Source: Qipengyuania_B sp965214525 (GTDB lineage: Bacteria; Pseudomonadota; Alphaproteobacteria; Sphingomonadales; Sphingomonadaceae). Taken from it: a stretch of DNA of 64,000 bases. The DNA is taken from NCBI GenBank assembly GCA_965214525.1, contig OZ243959.1, forward strand, positions 2,356,001 to 2,420,000, written 5' to 3'. The notes beneath the pieces are model-generated. The model saw only the letters and a program-made list of their open reading frames with translations, was not told the origin of the DNA and searched no databases. Made by a program: the position numbers and the translations under genes. Of this stretch, positions 27,617 to 36,023 are shown in pieces (position 1 is the stretch's first letter; each line of letters opens with the position of its first letter).

Positions 27617-27892
27617 AGACGGTCCGCTGAACGGCCATCGGTGTCTGCCTCAAGCTGAATTGCAGTGCATCATTCAGCTATCGGAAAGCCGCTAAGCGTT
27701 AATAAATCTTCAAGCGCGAGGTTACGGAGTTCGAGTTCCCCCCTGTTGCTCGCTTCGGTCTACGCTTTGCGCTGGACGCGTGAAGAACGCTGACACTAGG
27801 AACCCTCGTCCCAACGCCCCCGGGACGGGGGTTTTCCTGTATTCTGGGTTGTTGCGCTTGCCGGTTCGGCGGGCGATATCTAGACGTGCGCC
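27617..27892. other. Gene-free interval between lolA and xthA, ending in a terminator; possible small RNA
   Basis: 276 bases with no supportable ORF. It contains an AT-rich patch (27693-27712, TAATAAATCTTC), then short hairpin-forming stretches including GCGTGAAGAACGC (27777-27789), and ends in a clear terminator hairpin. A terminator 200 bases past the lolA stop, after a possible AT-rich promoter, leaves room for a separate RNA of about 100-130 nt. This is inference from layout only. Confidence 0.3.
27817..27835 (+). terminator. Rho-independent terminator
   Basis: CCCCC (27817-27821), loop GGGAC, GGGGG (27827-27831), then TTTT. The hairpin points along the plus strand and should end the transcript from lolA or from a small RNA upstream of xthA. 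Confidence 0.7.
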
Positions 27893-28687
27893 ATGATTGC
27901 CATCGCCTCCTGGAACATCAACTCGGTTCGCCTGCGGATGCCGATCGTCGGCAAATTGCTGCAGGAGGAAGCGCCAGACGTGCTGTGCCTGCAGGAAATC
28001 AAATGTCAGGAACACCAGTTTCCCTACGATGCGTTTCGCGCGCTGGGTTACGAGCATTTCGCCGTTCACGGACAGAAGGGCTATCACGGCGTGGCGACGG
28101 TCAGCCGCATTCCGCTGCGCGACTTTTCGCGGCACGATTGGCAGGATAATGGCGAGGCGCGCCATGTCGGCGTCGAACTGCTGGGGCCGGGGCAGGGCGT
28201 GGTGCTGGAGAATGTCTATGTCCCCGCCGGCGGGGACATCCCGGATCGCGAGCAGAACACGAAATTCGGACAAAAGCTCGACTTTATCGAACGGATGACC
28301 CGTTGGGCCGACAAGGTGGACCGTCCGACGGTCATCACCGGCGACTTCAACATCGCCCCGCTTGAATCGGATGTGTGGAGCCACAAGCAATTGCTGAAAG
28401 TCGTCAGCCATACACCGGTCGAAGTCGAACGGCTTGGCCGGTTCATGGACGCGCATGGCTGGAGCGATATAGGGCGCGAGCACGTCCCCGCGCCCGACCG
28501 CTATTACAGTTGGTGGAGCTATCGTTCGCTCGACTGGAAGAAGAACGATCGCGGGCGGCGGCTCGACCATATGTGGGCAAGCCCGGAACTGGCGCGCGAA
28601 GCCCGCTCGCACCGCGTGCTCGAAGCGGTCCGCGACTGGGAAAAACCTTCCGATCATGTGCCGCTGATCACCGAGTTCGCGCTCTGA
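27893..28687 (+). CDS. xthA: Exodeoxyribonuclease III (AP endonuclease)
   Basis: 264 residues. Motifs of the exonuclease III family in order: IASWNINSVRLR (metal), CLQEIKCQEHQFP (catalytic Glu), GYHGVATVSR, TGDFNIAPLESD (Asp/Asn), SWWSYRS, DHMWAS (near RRLDHMW) and the terminal SDHVPLI with the catalytic His. It cuts at abasic sites and trims 3' ends during base excision repair. The TGA overlaps the probable start region of ribA by 4 bases. Confidence 0.95.
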   Translation: MIAIASWNINSVRLRMPIVGKLLQEEAPDVLCLQEIKCQEHQFPYDAFRALGYEHFAVHGQKGYHGVATVSRIPLRDFSRHDWQDNGEARHVGVELLGPGQGVVLENVYVPAGGDIPDREQNTKFGQKLDFIERMTRWADKVDRPTVITGDFNIAPLESDVWSHKQLLKVVSHTPVEVERLGRFMDAHGWSDIGREHVPAPDRYYSWWSYRSLDWKKNDRGRRLDHMWASPELAREARSHRVLEAVRDWEKPSDHVPLITEFAL

Positions 28688-29748
28688 GCGGACCTTCCCC
28701 GGCGCGCCGTGCTGCGCAGGCGATCGACGCTTTGCGCCACGGCTGGCCGATCCGGTTCCATGGCGGGCCGGTGCTGCTCCCGGTGGAGACGGCGGCGGCC
28801 CCTGCCGCATCGTCGCGCACGATGCTGATTTCCGCCGCACGCGCCGCCACGCTGAAGCTGACCAACCAGAAGGAAGCGGCCCGGCCCGATGCACCGGTTC
28901 TGATGCGCGGGGCCGAGCCGTTCGATCTTGTCGGTGCGATGGCGGTGGCAGACCCGTCTCGCGATCTGTCGAACCCGTTCAAGGGGCCGTTCAAGGCGCT
29001 GTCGCTCGATTGGGAGGATCAGGCCAGGGCGGCTATGGAACTGGCGAGGATTGCCGGTATCCTGCCGGCTTTCCTGGTCGATGCCGATGATGCCGGAGAA
29101 GTGCAGGCACTGTCCTTGGCCGATCTGGAAGCATGGCGCGACTCGGCAAATCTCGTCTTGGCGACCCGCGCGGCGCTGCCGGTGTCTGCCTACGAGAACA
29201 CCGAAATCCTCGTCTTTCGCAGCGCCAACGATCTACGCGAGCATGTGGCGCTTGTCATCGGAGAGCGGCGCGCAGAGCAGACCCCACTCGTGCGCCTGCA
29301 TTCCGAATGCCTGACCGGCGACCTGCTGGGCAGCCTGAAATGCGATTGCGGACCGCAACTCGACGGTGCGCTCGCGCAGATGGCCAAGGAGGCTAAGGCG
29401 GGCGGCTGGGGCGTGCTGCTCTATATGCGGCAGGAAGGGCGCGGGATCGGCCTCGTCAATAAGCTGCGCGCCTATCGCCTGCAGGATCAAGGCTACGACA
29501 CGGTGGAGGCGAACGAGCGGCTGGGCCTGCCGGACGAGGCGCGGGATTTCCCAGTCGCGGCGCGAATGCTGTACCTGATGGGGATCGGGCGGATCAAGCT
29601 GCTCACCAACAATCCGGCGAAAGTCGAGGCGCTGACGGAGGCAGGGATCGAGGTGGCCGAACGGGTGACGCACAGCCTGCCCGACAACCCGCACAATATC
29701 CGCTACCTGGCGACCAAACGCGACCGGTCGGGGCATTTGCTGATATGA
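28684..29748 (+). CDS. ribA: GTP cyclohydrolase II with N-terminal extension
   Basis: About 354 residues. The catalytic domain has zinc cysteines in HSECLTGDLLGSLKCDCG (about 205-225), the RQEGRGIGLVNKLRAY signature and RIKLLTNNPAKVEAL. It opens GTP to start riboflavin synthesis. The first 130 residues (AIDALRHGWPIRFHGGPVLL onward) are an uncharacterised domain often present in alphaproteobacterial RibA; no DHBP synthase motif is seen. The start is uncertain: no ATG or GTG lies near the expected N-terminus. A CTG at 28684 overlaps the xthA stop, TTG 28732 is the alternative. Its TGA overlaps the GNAT start. Confidence 0.88.
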   Translation: MSGPSPARRAAQAIDALRHGWPIRFHGGPVLLPVETAAAPAASSRTMLISAARAATLKLTNQKEAARPDAPVLMRGAEPFDLVGAMAVADPSRDLSNPFKGPFKALSLDWEDQARAAMELARIAGILPAFLVDADDAGEVQALSLADLEAWRDSANLVLATRAALPVSAYENTEILVFRSANDLREHVALVIGERRAEQTPLVRLHSECLTGDLLGSLKCDCGPQLDGALAQMAKEAKAGGWGVLLYMRQEGRGIGLVNKLRAYRLQDQGYDTVEANERLGLPDEARDFPVAARMLYLMGIGRIKLLTNNPAKVEALTEAGIEVAERVTHSLPDNPHNIRYLATKRDRSGHLLI

Positions 29749-30245
29749 AGAGCATTTCGATCCAACCCGAAACGCCGGATGACATCCCGACTATCCACCG
29801 CATCACCACCGATGCATTTCGCCCCATGCCGTTCAGCGACGGCGACGAGCCGGACCTGGTCGACAAGCTGCGCCAAGACGGCGACCTGACGCTGTCCCTT
29901 GTGGCGAAAGCCGCCGAAGCAGTGGTTGGCCATATCGCGTTCTCGCCGGTGACGATCAGCGATGAAACGCTTGCCTGGTACGGCCTTGGTCCGGTATCGG
30001 TAACGCCCGCCCTGCAAAAGCAGGGCATCGGCTCAGGCCTGATCCTGCGCGGTATCGCCGACATGCGCGAACGCAGCGCGCGCGGCATCGTTCTGCTCGG
30101 CGATCCAATTTATTACAGGCGCTTCGGCTTTGAGCATGATCCCGAGTTGAAATATCCGGGGGCGCCACCCAGATATTTCCAGCGGCTCGTGCTGGAGGGT
30201 CAGTCGCCGCACGGTATTGTCCGTTTCGCTCCAGCCTTCGGCTGA
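29745..30245 (+). CDS. GNAT family N-acetyltransferase (YhbS-like)
   Basis: 166 residues. The GNAT acetyl-CoA loop is visible in LGPVSVTPALQKQGIGSGLILRG (Q/RxxGxG/A type), with the later segment GIVLLGDPIYYRRFGFEHD that is characteristic of the YhbS group. The substrate is unknown. The ATG overlaps the ribA stop (ATGA), so xthA-ribA-GNAT form one tight plus-strand unit. The 3' end meets the convergent psd gene with 3 bases between. Confidence 0.9.
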   Translation: MKSISIQPETPDDIPTIHRITTDAFRPMPFSDGDEPDLVDKLRQDGDLTLSLVAKAAEAVVGHIAFSPVTISDETLAWYGLGPVSVTPALQKQGIGSGLILRGIADMRERSARGIVLLGDPIYYRRFGFEHDPELKYPGAPPRYFQRLVLEGQSPHGIVRFAPAFG

Positions 30246-30248
30246 TCC

Positions 30249-31103
30249 CTAAACCCGCCGTCCGATCGCTTCGCCCATTTTCAAAACCGATAGCGGGCCG
30301 AGGTCTTCCAGCCATTCGACCTTGCCTGGCTCGAACAGCAGCACGACGGTCGAGCCGAGCAGGAAGCGGCCCATTTCCGCCCCGGCCTCCAGCTTGACCA
30401 TGCCCTCCCCCGCATCAGGGAAGCCGTTCTCCACCACCCCGCGGCCATGCGGCTCGACCCGGCCGCCCCAGACCGTCTCGATGCTGGCGACGATCATCGC
30501 GCCGACCATGACGCTGGCGACGCTGCCCAGACCGGTGTCGAACACACTTACCAGCCGCTCGTTGCGGGCGAACAAGTCGCGCACCCCGGCGGCGGTGGCG
30601 GTATTGACGGAATACAGCTTGCCTGGAACATAGCGTGTGCTGCGCAGTGTTCCCGCAACCGGCATATGCACCCGGTGGTAATCGCTGGGGCTGAGATAAA
30701 TGGTTGCGAACTGGCCGCCCTCGAAACGCTCGGCCAACGCGTCATCCCCGCCGAGCAGGGTCCGCGCACTGTATTCGCGCCCCTTGGCCTGGATGATTCG
30801 CCCGCCGGTGATCCCGCCGAGCTGGCTGATTGCGCCATCCGCCGGGCTGACCACGAATTGCGAAGGGTCGGCGATGGGCCGCGCACCCGGCTTCAGCGAA
30901 CGGGTGAAGAATTCGTTGAAGGAGCGGTAGGCGCCCGCCTCCTGCTCTGCCTCCGCCATATCGACCGCGTAGGCACGTACGAACCGGCGAATGAGCATGT
31001 CCTTCACCGCCGGGTTCTCGCTTTCCGCGAATCGTCCGGCCAGCTTGGACAGGCGGTGCTGCGGCAAAGCGTGCTGCAACCAGATGAACGGGGAACGAGC
31101 CAT
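30249..31103 (-). CDS. psd: Phosphatidylserine decarboxylase
   Basis: 284 residues. The proenzyme self-cleaves within FLLGSTVV, between Gly250 and Ser251, making the pyruvoyl group; other motifs are VSPADGAISQLG (catalytic Asp), YLSPSDYHRVHMPVAG, and PGKLYSVN. It converts phosphatidylserine to phosphatidylethanolamine at the inner membrane. ATG 31103 was chosen because the family starts near this point; the longer open frame to 31490 crosses another gene. It lies 5 bases after the zinc-finger gene on the same strand. Confidence 0.95.
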   Translation of the reverse strand: MARSPFIWLQHALPQHRLSKLAGRFAESENPAVKDMLIRRFVRAYAVDMAEAEQEAGAYRSFNEFFTRSLKPGARPIADPSQFVVSPADGAISQLGGITGGRIIQAKGREYSARTLLGGDDALAERFEGGQFATIYLSPSDYHRVHMPVAGTLRSTRYVPGKLYSVNTATAAGVRDLFARNERLVSVFDTGLGSVASVMVGAMIVASIETVWGGRVEPHGRGVVENGFPDAGEGMVKLEAGAEMGRFLLGSTVVLLFEPGKVEWLEDLGPLSVLKMGEAIGRRV

Positions 31104-31108
31104 CGAGG

Positions 31109-31372
31109 TCAGCGCAACTGGCTGTCCTTGCTCCCGCGCCGGTTGATCCCGCCGTTGCGCGTCGCCCCGTCCCGAACGGACTGGCACGTCACGCAGGTTC
31201 TGACGCCGGGCAGGGCGGCACGCCGCCGGTCGGGAATAGCAGCGCCGCAATCGTCGCAATGTTCTGCGCTTTCCCCTTGGGCCATTCGCGCGCGTGCTGC
31301 GGCCACCGCATCCTTCACCGTATCGTCGATCTGGTCCTGCACCGCGCCATCGCGGGTCCATCCGCCTGCCAT
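31109..31372 (-). CDS. DksA/TraR-type C4 zinc-finger protein
   Basis: 87 residues. The C-terminal finger is AEHCDDCGAAIPDRRRAALPGVRTCVTCQ, a CxxC-x17-CxxC array of the DksA/TraR family. It lacks the long coiled coil of true DksA, so it is a short YbiI-type relative that may still enter the RNA-polymerase secondary channel. ATG 31372 has GAGGAG upstream. Cotranscribed with psd (5-base gap). A weaker EcfG-like promoter (GGAAC-N17-TGTT) is visible upstream at 31393-31418. Confidence 0.83.
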   Translation of the reverse strand: MAGGWTRDGAVQDQIDDTVKDAVAAARARMAQGESAEHCDDCGAAIPDRRRAALPGVRTCVTCQSVRDGATRNGGINRRGSKDSQLR

Positions 31373-31392
31373 GAATAACTCCTCGATGATCG

Positions 31393-31418
31393 AACACCTG
31401 GCGATCCCGATGCGTTCC
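31393..31418 (-). promoter_or_regulatory. Weak EcfG-type promoter candidate
   Basis: On the minus strand: GGAAC, 17 bases, TGTT, then about 20 bases to the zinc-finger ATG. The -10 element differs from CGTT in its first base. Confidence 0.3.
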
Positions 31419-31509
31419 TGCGCGATGACTGCCAGCGCCAAGTGCTCGGCATTGCTTCGCCCGGTGGCAGTGGCTATCGCAGGCGCGCACGGGCTACGGA
31501 GAACCTTGG

Positions 31510-31806
31510 ATGATACGCTTGAGACATCGGCTGGGCATATTGGTATTTGCCGCGACCCTGCCGGCTTGCGGCGGCTATGAAGACGCCTCCACGGAAGCCG
31601 AGGCGGACACGGTCGAGATACCGGCGAACGAAGGGCTTAACGGCGTGACCGCCATGCCGGTGGCCGATTCCGAGGCGGATACCGATATTACCCCGGAAGA
31701 AGACGCGCTGCAGGATGGGGCCGAGGAAGGCGACGATGCGACGGTGACGCCGGATGGCAGCGCCGAAACCCCCGCGCCGAACGAAGACGCGGATGAGAGC
31801 GAGTAA
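31510..31806 (+). CDS. Acidic predicted lipoprotein
   Basis: 98 residues. MIRLRHRLGILVFAATLPAC ends in a lipobox (LPAC, Cys20). The rest is almost entirely Asp/Glu/Pro/Ser/Thr (for example EDALQDGAEEGDDATVTPDG) and looks disordered. No family recognised. The start of the next lipoprotein overlaps its end by 14 bases (31793), so they are a pair of small lipoproteins that precede the acyl-CoA dehydrogenase. Confidence 0.65.
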   Translation: MIRLRHRLGILVFAATLPACGGYEDASTEAEADTVEIPANEGLNGVTAMPVADSEADTDITPEEDALQDGAEEGDDATVTPDGSAETPAPNEDADESE

Positions 31807-31999
31807 CACGCACTTCTTATGGTTGACCAGCATGGCGGGCCTGGCGGTCCTGCCGGGAGCTTGTGGTGCTCCCGAAGTCGACCGCACGGGAACCGAGCGC
31901 GACGAACGGGCGATTGAGCGCGAGATGATCGAGGATGCGCGCACGATGATCCCGCAAGACACCCCTGCCCAACCCAAGGACGATGGAGCGACACGATGA
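31793..31999 (+). CDS. Small predicted lipoprotein
   Basis: 68 residues. MRASNTHFLWLTSMAGLAVLP is a signal region and the lipobox is LPGAC. The mature part is charged (GTERDERAIEREMIEDARTM), probably helical, with no recognised domain. It starts inside the end of the previous lipoprotein gene and its TGA overlaps the ATG of the acyl-CoA dehydrogenase (ATGA), so all three should be translated together. A shorter start at ATG 31832 would lose most of the signal sequence. Confidence 0.6.
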   Translation: MRASNTHFLWLTSMAGLAVLPGACGAPEVDRTGTERDERAIEREMIEDARTMIPQDTPAQPKDDGATR

Positions 32000-33174
32000 C
32001 GAACGAGGGCATGGATACCGAAACATTCGATCAGTTTCTCGGCCAATTGCAGCGTTACGTCCGCGAACGGCTGGTTCCGGCCGAAAAGGATGTCATCGCG
32101 AACGACCGTGTGCCGGACGAGATCATCACCGAGATGAAGGACATGGGCCTGTTCGGACTGACCGTGCCCGAGGAATATGGCGGCGCGGGGCTGAACACCC
32201 GGCAATATGCGCAGGTCGTCAAGACAATGGCCTATGCCGCGCCGGCATTCCGCTCGATCTTCTCGATCAATGTCGGGATGTTCAATTCCGCAATCAAGAA
32301 CGGCGGAACGGCTGAACAGAAGGCCGAATGGTGGCCGCGCATCGCGAGCGGTGAAATCGCCTGCTTCGGGCTGACGGAGCCGGGGTCGGGTTCGGACAGC
32401 GCGGCGATGCAGACCACCGCCCGGCCCGACCCGGATGGCAATGGCTGGCGTCTCAGTGGCACGAAACGGTACATTACCAACGCCCCGCATGCCGATGTCG
32501 CCCTGATCATGGCGCGCACCGAGAAGGACGCACAGCCCAAGAACGCGCACGTCTCGGCCTTTATCGTGCCGATGGATACGCCGGGGGTGTCGGTGGGCAA
32601 GCCGGACAAGAAGATGGGGCAGGAGGGCAGCCACGTCGCCGACGTGATGCTCGACGATGTGCGGGTGCCGGGCGACGCGCTGCTGGGCGGGGAAGTCGGC
32701 CGGGGCTTTCGCTTCGCCATGCAAAGCCTCGACAACGGGCGCATTTCCGTCGGTGCCGCGGCAACCGGATATGCCCGCCGCGCGCTCGACAGCGCGCTGA
32801 AATACGCAAACGAGCGCAAGGCGTTTGGCGAGCCCATAGCGAACTTTCAGCTTATCCAGCAAATGCTGGCGGAATCCGAGACCGAGATCTACGCCTCGGA
32901 ATGCATGATGGCCGACGTCACCGCCCGGGTGGACCGGGGGGAGAACACGATCCGGCAGGCGGCTGCGTTCAAGGTGTTCGGCTCTGAAATGTGCGGGCGG
33001 GTGGTCGACCGGGTGGTGCAGATCTATGGGGGCGCTGGCTATCTGGCGGAATACGATGCGGAGCGGTTTTTTCGCGATGCGCGCATCTACCGTATATACG
33101 AGGGCACGACGCAAATCCTGCAATTGCAGATCGCCAAACACATGCTGCGCGATTTCGCAGCCCAGGCGGCATGA
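31996..33174 (+). CDS. Acyl-CoA dehydrogenase
   Basis: 392 residues. FAD enzyme removing two hydrogens at C2-C3 of an acyl-CoA. Motifs: FGLTVPEEYGGAGLNTRQYA, ACFGLTEPGSGSDSAAMQT, WRLSGTKRYITNAPHADV, the flavin-contact segment AFKVFGSEMCGR, and the C-terminal RIYRIYEGTTQIL, whose Glu is the catalytic base in short- and medium-chain enzymes. Preceded by an ATGA overlap with a lipoprotein; followed after 30 bases by the CoA transferase gene. The chain length of the substrate cannot be read; a different type from the isovaleryl enzyme at 2302-3480. Confidence 0.92.
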   Translation: MTNEGMDTETFDQFLGQLQRYVRERLVPAEKDVIANDRVPDEIITEMKDMGLFGLTVPEEYGGAGLNTRQYAQVVKTMAYAAPAFRSIFSINVGMFNSAIKNGGTAEQKAEWWPRIASGEIACFGLTEPGSGSDSAAMQTTARPDPDGNGWRLSGTKRYITNAPHADVALIMARTEKDAQPKNAHVSAFIVPMDTPGVSVGKPDKKMGQEGSHVADVMLDDVRVPGDALLGGEVGRGFRFAMQSLDNGRISVGAAATGYARRALDSALKYANERKAFGEPIANFQLIQQMLAESETEIYASECMMADVTARVDRGENTIRQAAAFKVFGSEMCGRVVDRVVQIYGGAGYLAEYDAERFFRDARIYRIYEGTTQILQLQIAKHMLRDFAAQAA

Positions 33175-33204
33175 TCCTGCCATCGCGGACGGGCAGGAGC
33201 CAGG

Positions 33205-34449
33205 ATGTATAACCTTCTGGATGGCCTCTCGATCATCGAAGCATCCAGCTTCGTAGCCTCGCCAACGGCAGGCCTGTATTGCGCGCAATTCGGGGCCGAG
33301 GTCATCCGGGTGGACCACGTCGCAGGCGGGCTGGATTACGACCGCTACATGTTGACCGATGAAGGGCGCAGCCTCGCGTGGGAAAACCTGAACCGCGCCA
33401 AGAAATCCGTCGCTCTCGATCTGCGCAGCGGCGAGGGGCGCGCATTACTGGTCGAACTCGCAGCCAAGACCGGCCAACTCATCACCAACATCCCGGAGCA
33501 AAGCTTCCTCAGTCATTCCGCCATCGCCGCCAAGCGCCCCGATCTTGTCAGCGTGCGGGTGATGGGCTGGCACGATGGACGGCAGGCGATGGACTTCACC
33601 GTCAACGCTGCCAGCGGCTACCCGTTGATGACCGGCCCGGCGGAATGGGAGCAGGACACCGCCCCGCCTGTCAACCAGGTGATGCCCGCCTGGGATTTTA
33701 TCACCGGCGCCTATACCGCTTTCACCCTGCTCGCCGGATTGCGCCACCGCGACCGAACCGGGGAGGGCAGCGAACTGCGCGTTCCACTGGGCAATGTCGC
33801 CATCGGCACGCTGGCAAATTCCGGCGCGATGGCAGAGATGCTGTATCGCGGCGCGGATCGCGAGCGGCTCGGAAACGATATCTGGGGCGCGTTCGGGCGC
33901 GACTTCTTGAGCCGCGACGGCGTTCGGTTCATGGTCGCCGCGCTCACCGCGAAGCAATGGGCAGGCCTGGTCGAGGCGTTCGACGTGGCGGACGAGATCG
34001 CGAAAATGGAGCGGCGGCTGGGCGTACGGTTCGGCGATGGCGACACGCCGCGCTTTGAACATCGTGGAGAGTTGGCCGCGCTGTTCCAATCGGTCGCCAA
34101 CGAGCACGATTATGCCGAACTGGAGCGACGCCTCGCCAAAGCGGCCACCACGTTCGAGCGATATCGCACCGCCTATGAAGCTGCGACCGACGCGGTGCTG
34201 GTACAAGACAACCCCATGTTCGTGATGAGCGAAGACAATCCGAGCGGCTTCGCCTACCCTGCAGCGCGCAGCTTTGCGCAAATTCCCGACCGGAAGGCCG
34301 ATGCGGTAAGACCTGCGCCCTATCTGGGCGCGGATACCCAGCAGGTATTGTCCGAGCGTCTGGGCCTCTCATCGGGACAGATCGGTGTGCTGGTGGATCG
34401 CGGTATCGCGCGACTGTCGGACGAGGGGAGCCGCCCCGGTTCGCGCTGA
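33205..34449 (+). CDS. CaiB/BaiF family (class III) CoA transferase
   Basis: 414 residues. The family moves CoA between carboxylates through an aspartyl-CoA intermediate. Features: LSIIEASSFVASPTAGLYCAQFGAEVIRVD at the N-terminus, then the conserved NLNRAKKSVALDLRSGEGRALLVELAAK, and the segment QVMPAWDFITGAYTAFTLLAGLRHRDRTGEG. The usual catalytic Asp near residue 170 lies in PAWDFITGAY. The specific CoA donor and acceptor are unknown. With the acyl-CoA dehydrogenase upstream and thiolase/SDR downstream it makes a plausible carnitine-like or branched-acid module. Confidence 0.88.
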   Translation: MYNLLDGLSIIEASSFVASPTAGLYCAQFGAEVIRVDHVAGGLDYDRYMLTDEGRSLAWENLNRAKKSVALDLRSGEGRALLVELAAKTGQLITNIPEQSFLSHSAIAAKRPDLVSVRVMGWHDGRQAMDFTVNAASGYPLMTGPAEWEQDTAPPVNQVMPAWDFITGAYTAFTLLAGLRHRDRTGEGSELRVPLGNVAIGTLANSGAMAEMLYRGADRERLGNDIWGAFGRDFLSRDGVRFMVAALTAKQWAGLVEAFDVADEIAKMERRLGVRFGDGDTPRFEHRGELAALFQSVANEHDYAELERRLAKAATTFERYRTAYEAATDAVLVQDNPMFVMSEDNPSGFAYPAARSFAQIPDRKADAVRPAPYLGADTQQVLSERLGLSSGQIGVLVDRGIARLSDEGSRPGSR

Positions 34450-34753
34450 CCAGCCCGGTTTGTATGCCGCATCCCCGAAAGCGGACCGGCTGCCACCGAA
34501 CGCCGCCTGCCCCCCGCCACTCCCGACGGCTGACCTGAAGGGACCGCGACACGCAAGTCATGGCGGAAAGGGGATCGAAGCAGCCACGGCCGAAGTTTAG
34601 CACGCGTTGGTGCCATCCTTTCCATCATGCGCGATCTTGCTCCTCCGATCGTCCGCGCATATCCAGTACGCAATACCCCGCACGTCTCGACCCTGGACCA
34701 GGTAACCTCCCGAATATGTCCTCATCCTCCGCCAATCTTCAGCAGGTAATGCC
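34450..34753. other. 304-base interval without a supportable gene
   Basis: Between the CoA transferase and the thiolase. Short open frames exist on both strands but none has a ribosome site, family signature or codon pattern worth annotating. It probably holds the thiolase promoter. I see no hairpin with a T-run. Confidence 0.5.
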
Positions 34754-35983
34754 ATGACCCAACTGCGCCGCGCCGCCATCGTTCAACCACTTCGCACACC
34801 GGTCGGCAAGTTCCTGGGCGCGCTGTCCGGCATGGAAGCGGGCGCATTGGGTGCGGTAATCTTGAAAGCGCTAATGGAGCGGACGGGCATCGATCCGGCG
34901 CGGGTCGACGATGTGATCTTCGCGCAAGGTTACGGCAGCGGCGAGGCCCCCGCAATCGGACGGTGGAGCTGGCTTGCCGCCGGCCTTCCGATCGAGGTGC
35001 CTGGAATGCAGCTCGACCGGCGCTGCGGCTCCGGATTGCAGGCCGTCACCACGGCCGCGATGATGGTGCAAACCGGGGTCGCCGATGTCGTCGTGGCGGG
35101 CGGCGTCGAGAGCATGAGCAATGTCGAGCACTATACCACGCAAGCGCGCCACGGCGTGCGGTTCGGGGACATGGTGCTGCACGACCGGCTGACGCGCGGC
35201 CGGGTGATGAGCCAGCCGGTGGAACGGTTCGGCATCATCAGCGGCATGATCGAAACAGCGGAGAACCTCGCCAGGGATTACGACATCAGCCGTCTGGAAG
35301 CGGACGCCTACGCCGTGACGAGCCATCAGAACGCCGCCGCCGCCTGGGAGGCGGGCCGGTTCGACGAACAGCTGGTCCCGGTGCCCGTTCCGCAACGCAA
35401 GGGCGATCCCAAACTGTTCGAGCGCGATGAGGGGTTCCGCCCCGACGCAAGCCTCGAAACGCTGGGCGCGCTCAAGCCTATCGAAGGCAGGACCAACCCC
35501 GATGCCATCGTGACCGCGGGCAATGCCAGCCAGCAGAACGATGCCGCCGCCGCCTGCCTCGTGGTGGCAGAGGACAGGCTCGTGGAACTCGGCCTTGAGC
35601 CCATGCTGTACCTCACCGGCTGGAGCGCGGCGGGTTGTGATCCGGCACGCATGGGTATCGGCCCGGTCCCGGCAGTGGACCGGGTGTTCCGTCAGACCGG
35701 TCTGGGCTGGGACGATATCGGCCTCGTCGAACTCAACGAAGCTTTCGCACCGCAGGTTCTTGCCGTGTTGAAGGGCTGGGGGTGGAGCGCGGATGACAGC
35801 CGCCGCGACCTGCTGAACGTCAACGGATCGGGCATCTCGCTCGGCCATCCGATCGGCGCCACCGGCGGGCGCATCCTTGCCGATATGGCGCACGAGATGC
35901 GGCGACGGGGGGTTCGTCACGGATTGGAAACGATGTGCATCGGCGGCGGGCAAGGCATGGCGGCCGTGTTCGAGCGCGCCTGA
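34754..35983 (+). CDS. Thiolase (acetyl-CoA C-acyltransferase)
   Basis: 409 residues, normal for the thiolase family. The nucleophile is Cys91 in QLDRRCGSGLQAVTT; later motifs are VELNEAFAPQVLAVLK, GSGISLGHPIGATGGRI (His) and ETMCIGGGQGMAAVFE (the second cysteine). It condenses or cleaves acyl-CoA in beta-oxidation or polyhydroxybutyrate metabolism. MTQLRRAAIVQPLRTPVGKF is a typical N-terminus. The neighbouring acyl-CoA genes favour a catabolic role. Confidence 0.92.
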   Translation: MTQLRRAAIVQPLRTPVGKFLGALSGMEAGALGAVILKALMERTGIDPARVDDVIFAQGYGSGEAPAIGRWSWLAAGLPIEVPGMQLDRRCGSGLQAVTTAAMMVQTGVADVVVAGGVESMSNVEHYTTQARHGVRFGDMVLHDRLTRGRVMSQPVERFGIISGMIETAENLARDYDISRLEADAYAVTSHQNAAAAWEAGRFDEQLVPVPVPQRKGDPKLFERDEGFRPDASLETLGALKPIEGRTNPDAIVTAGNASQQNDAAAACLVVAEDRLVELGLEPMLYLTGWSAAGCDPARMGIGPVPAVDRVFRQTGLGWDDIGLVELNEAFAPQVLAVLKGWGWSADDSRRDLLNVNGSGISLGHPIGATGGRILADMAHEMRRRGVRHGLETMCIGGGQGMAAVFERA

Positions 35984-36023
35984 ACGTTCACGGCCCGCGG
36001 CCCCCCGCCGCTTTGCCCGCCCC

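Noticed and set aside
27715..27745. Possible tRNA T-arm (GGAGTTCGAGTTCC)
   Set aside because: The flanking stem does not pair and no acceptor, D-arm or anticodon arm is found; not a tRNA.
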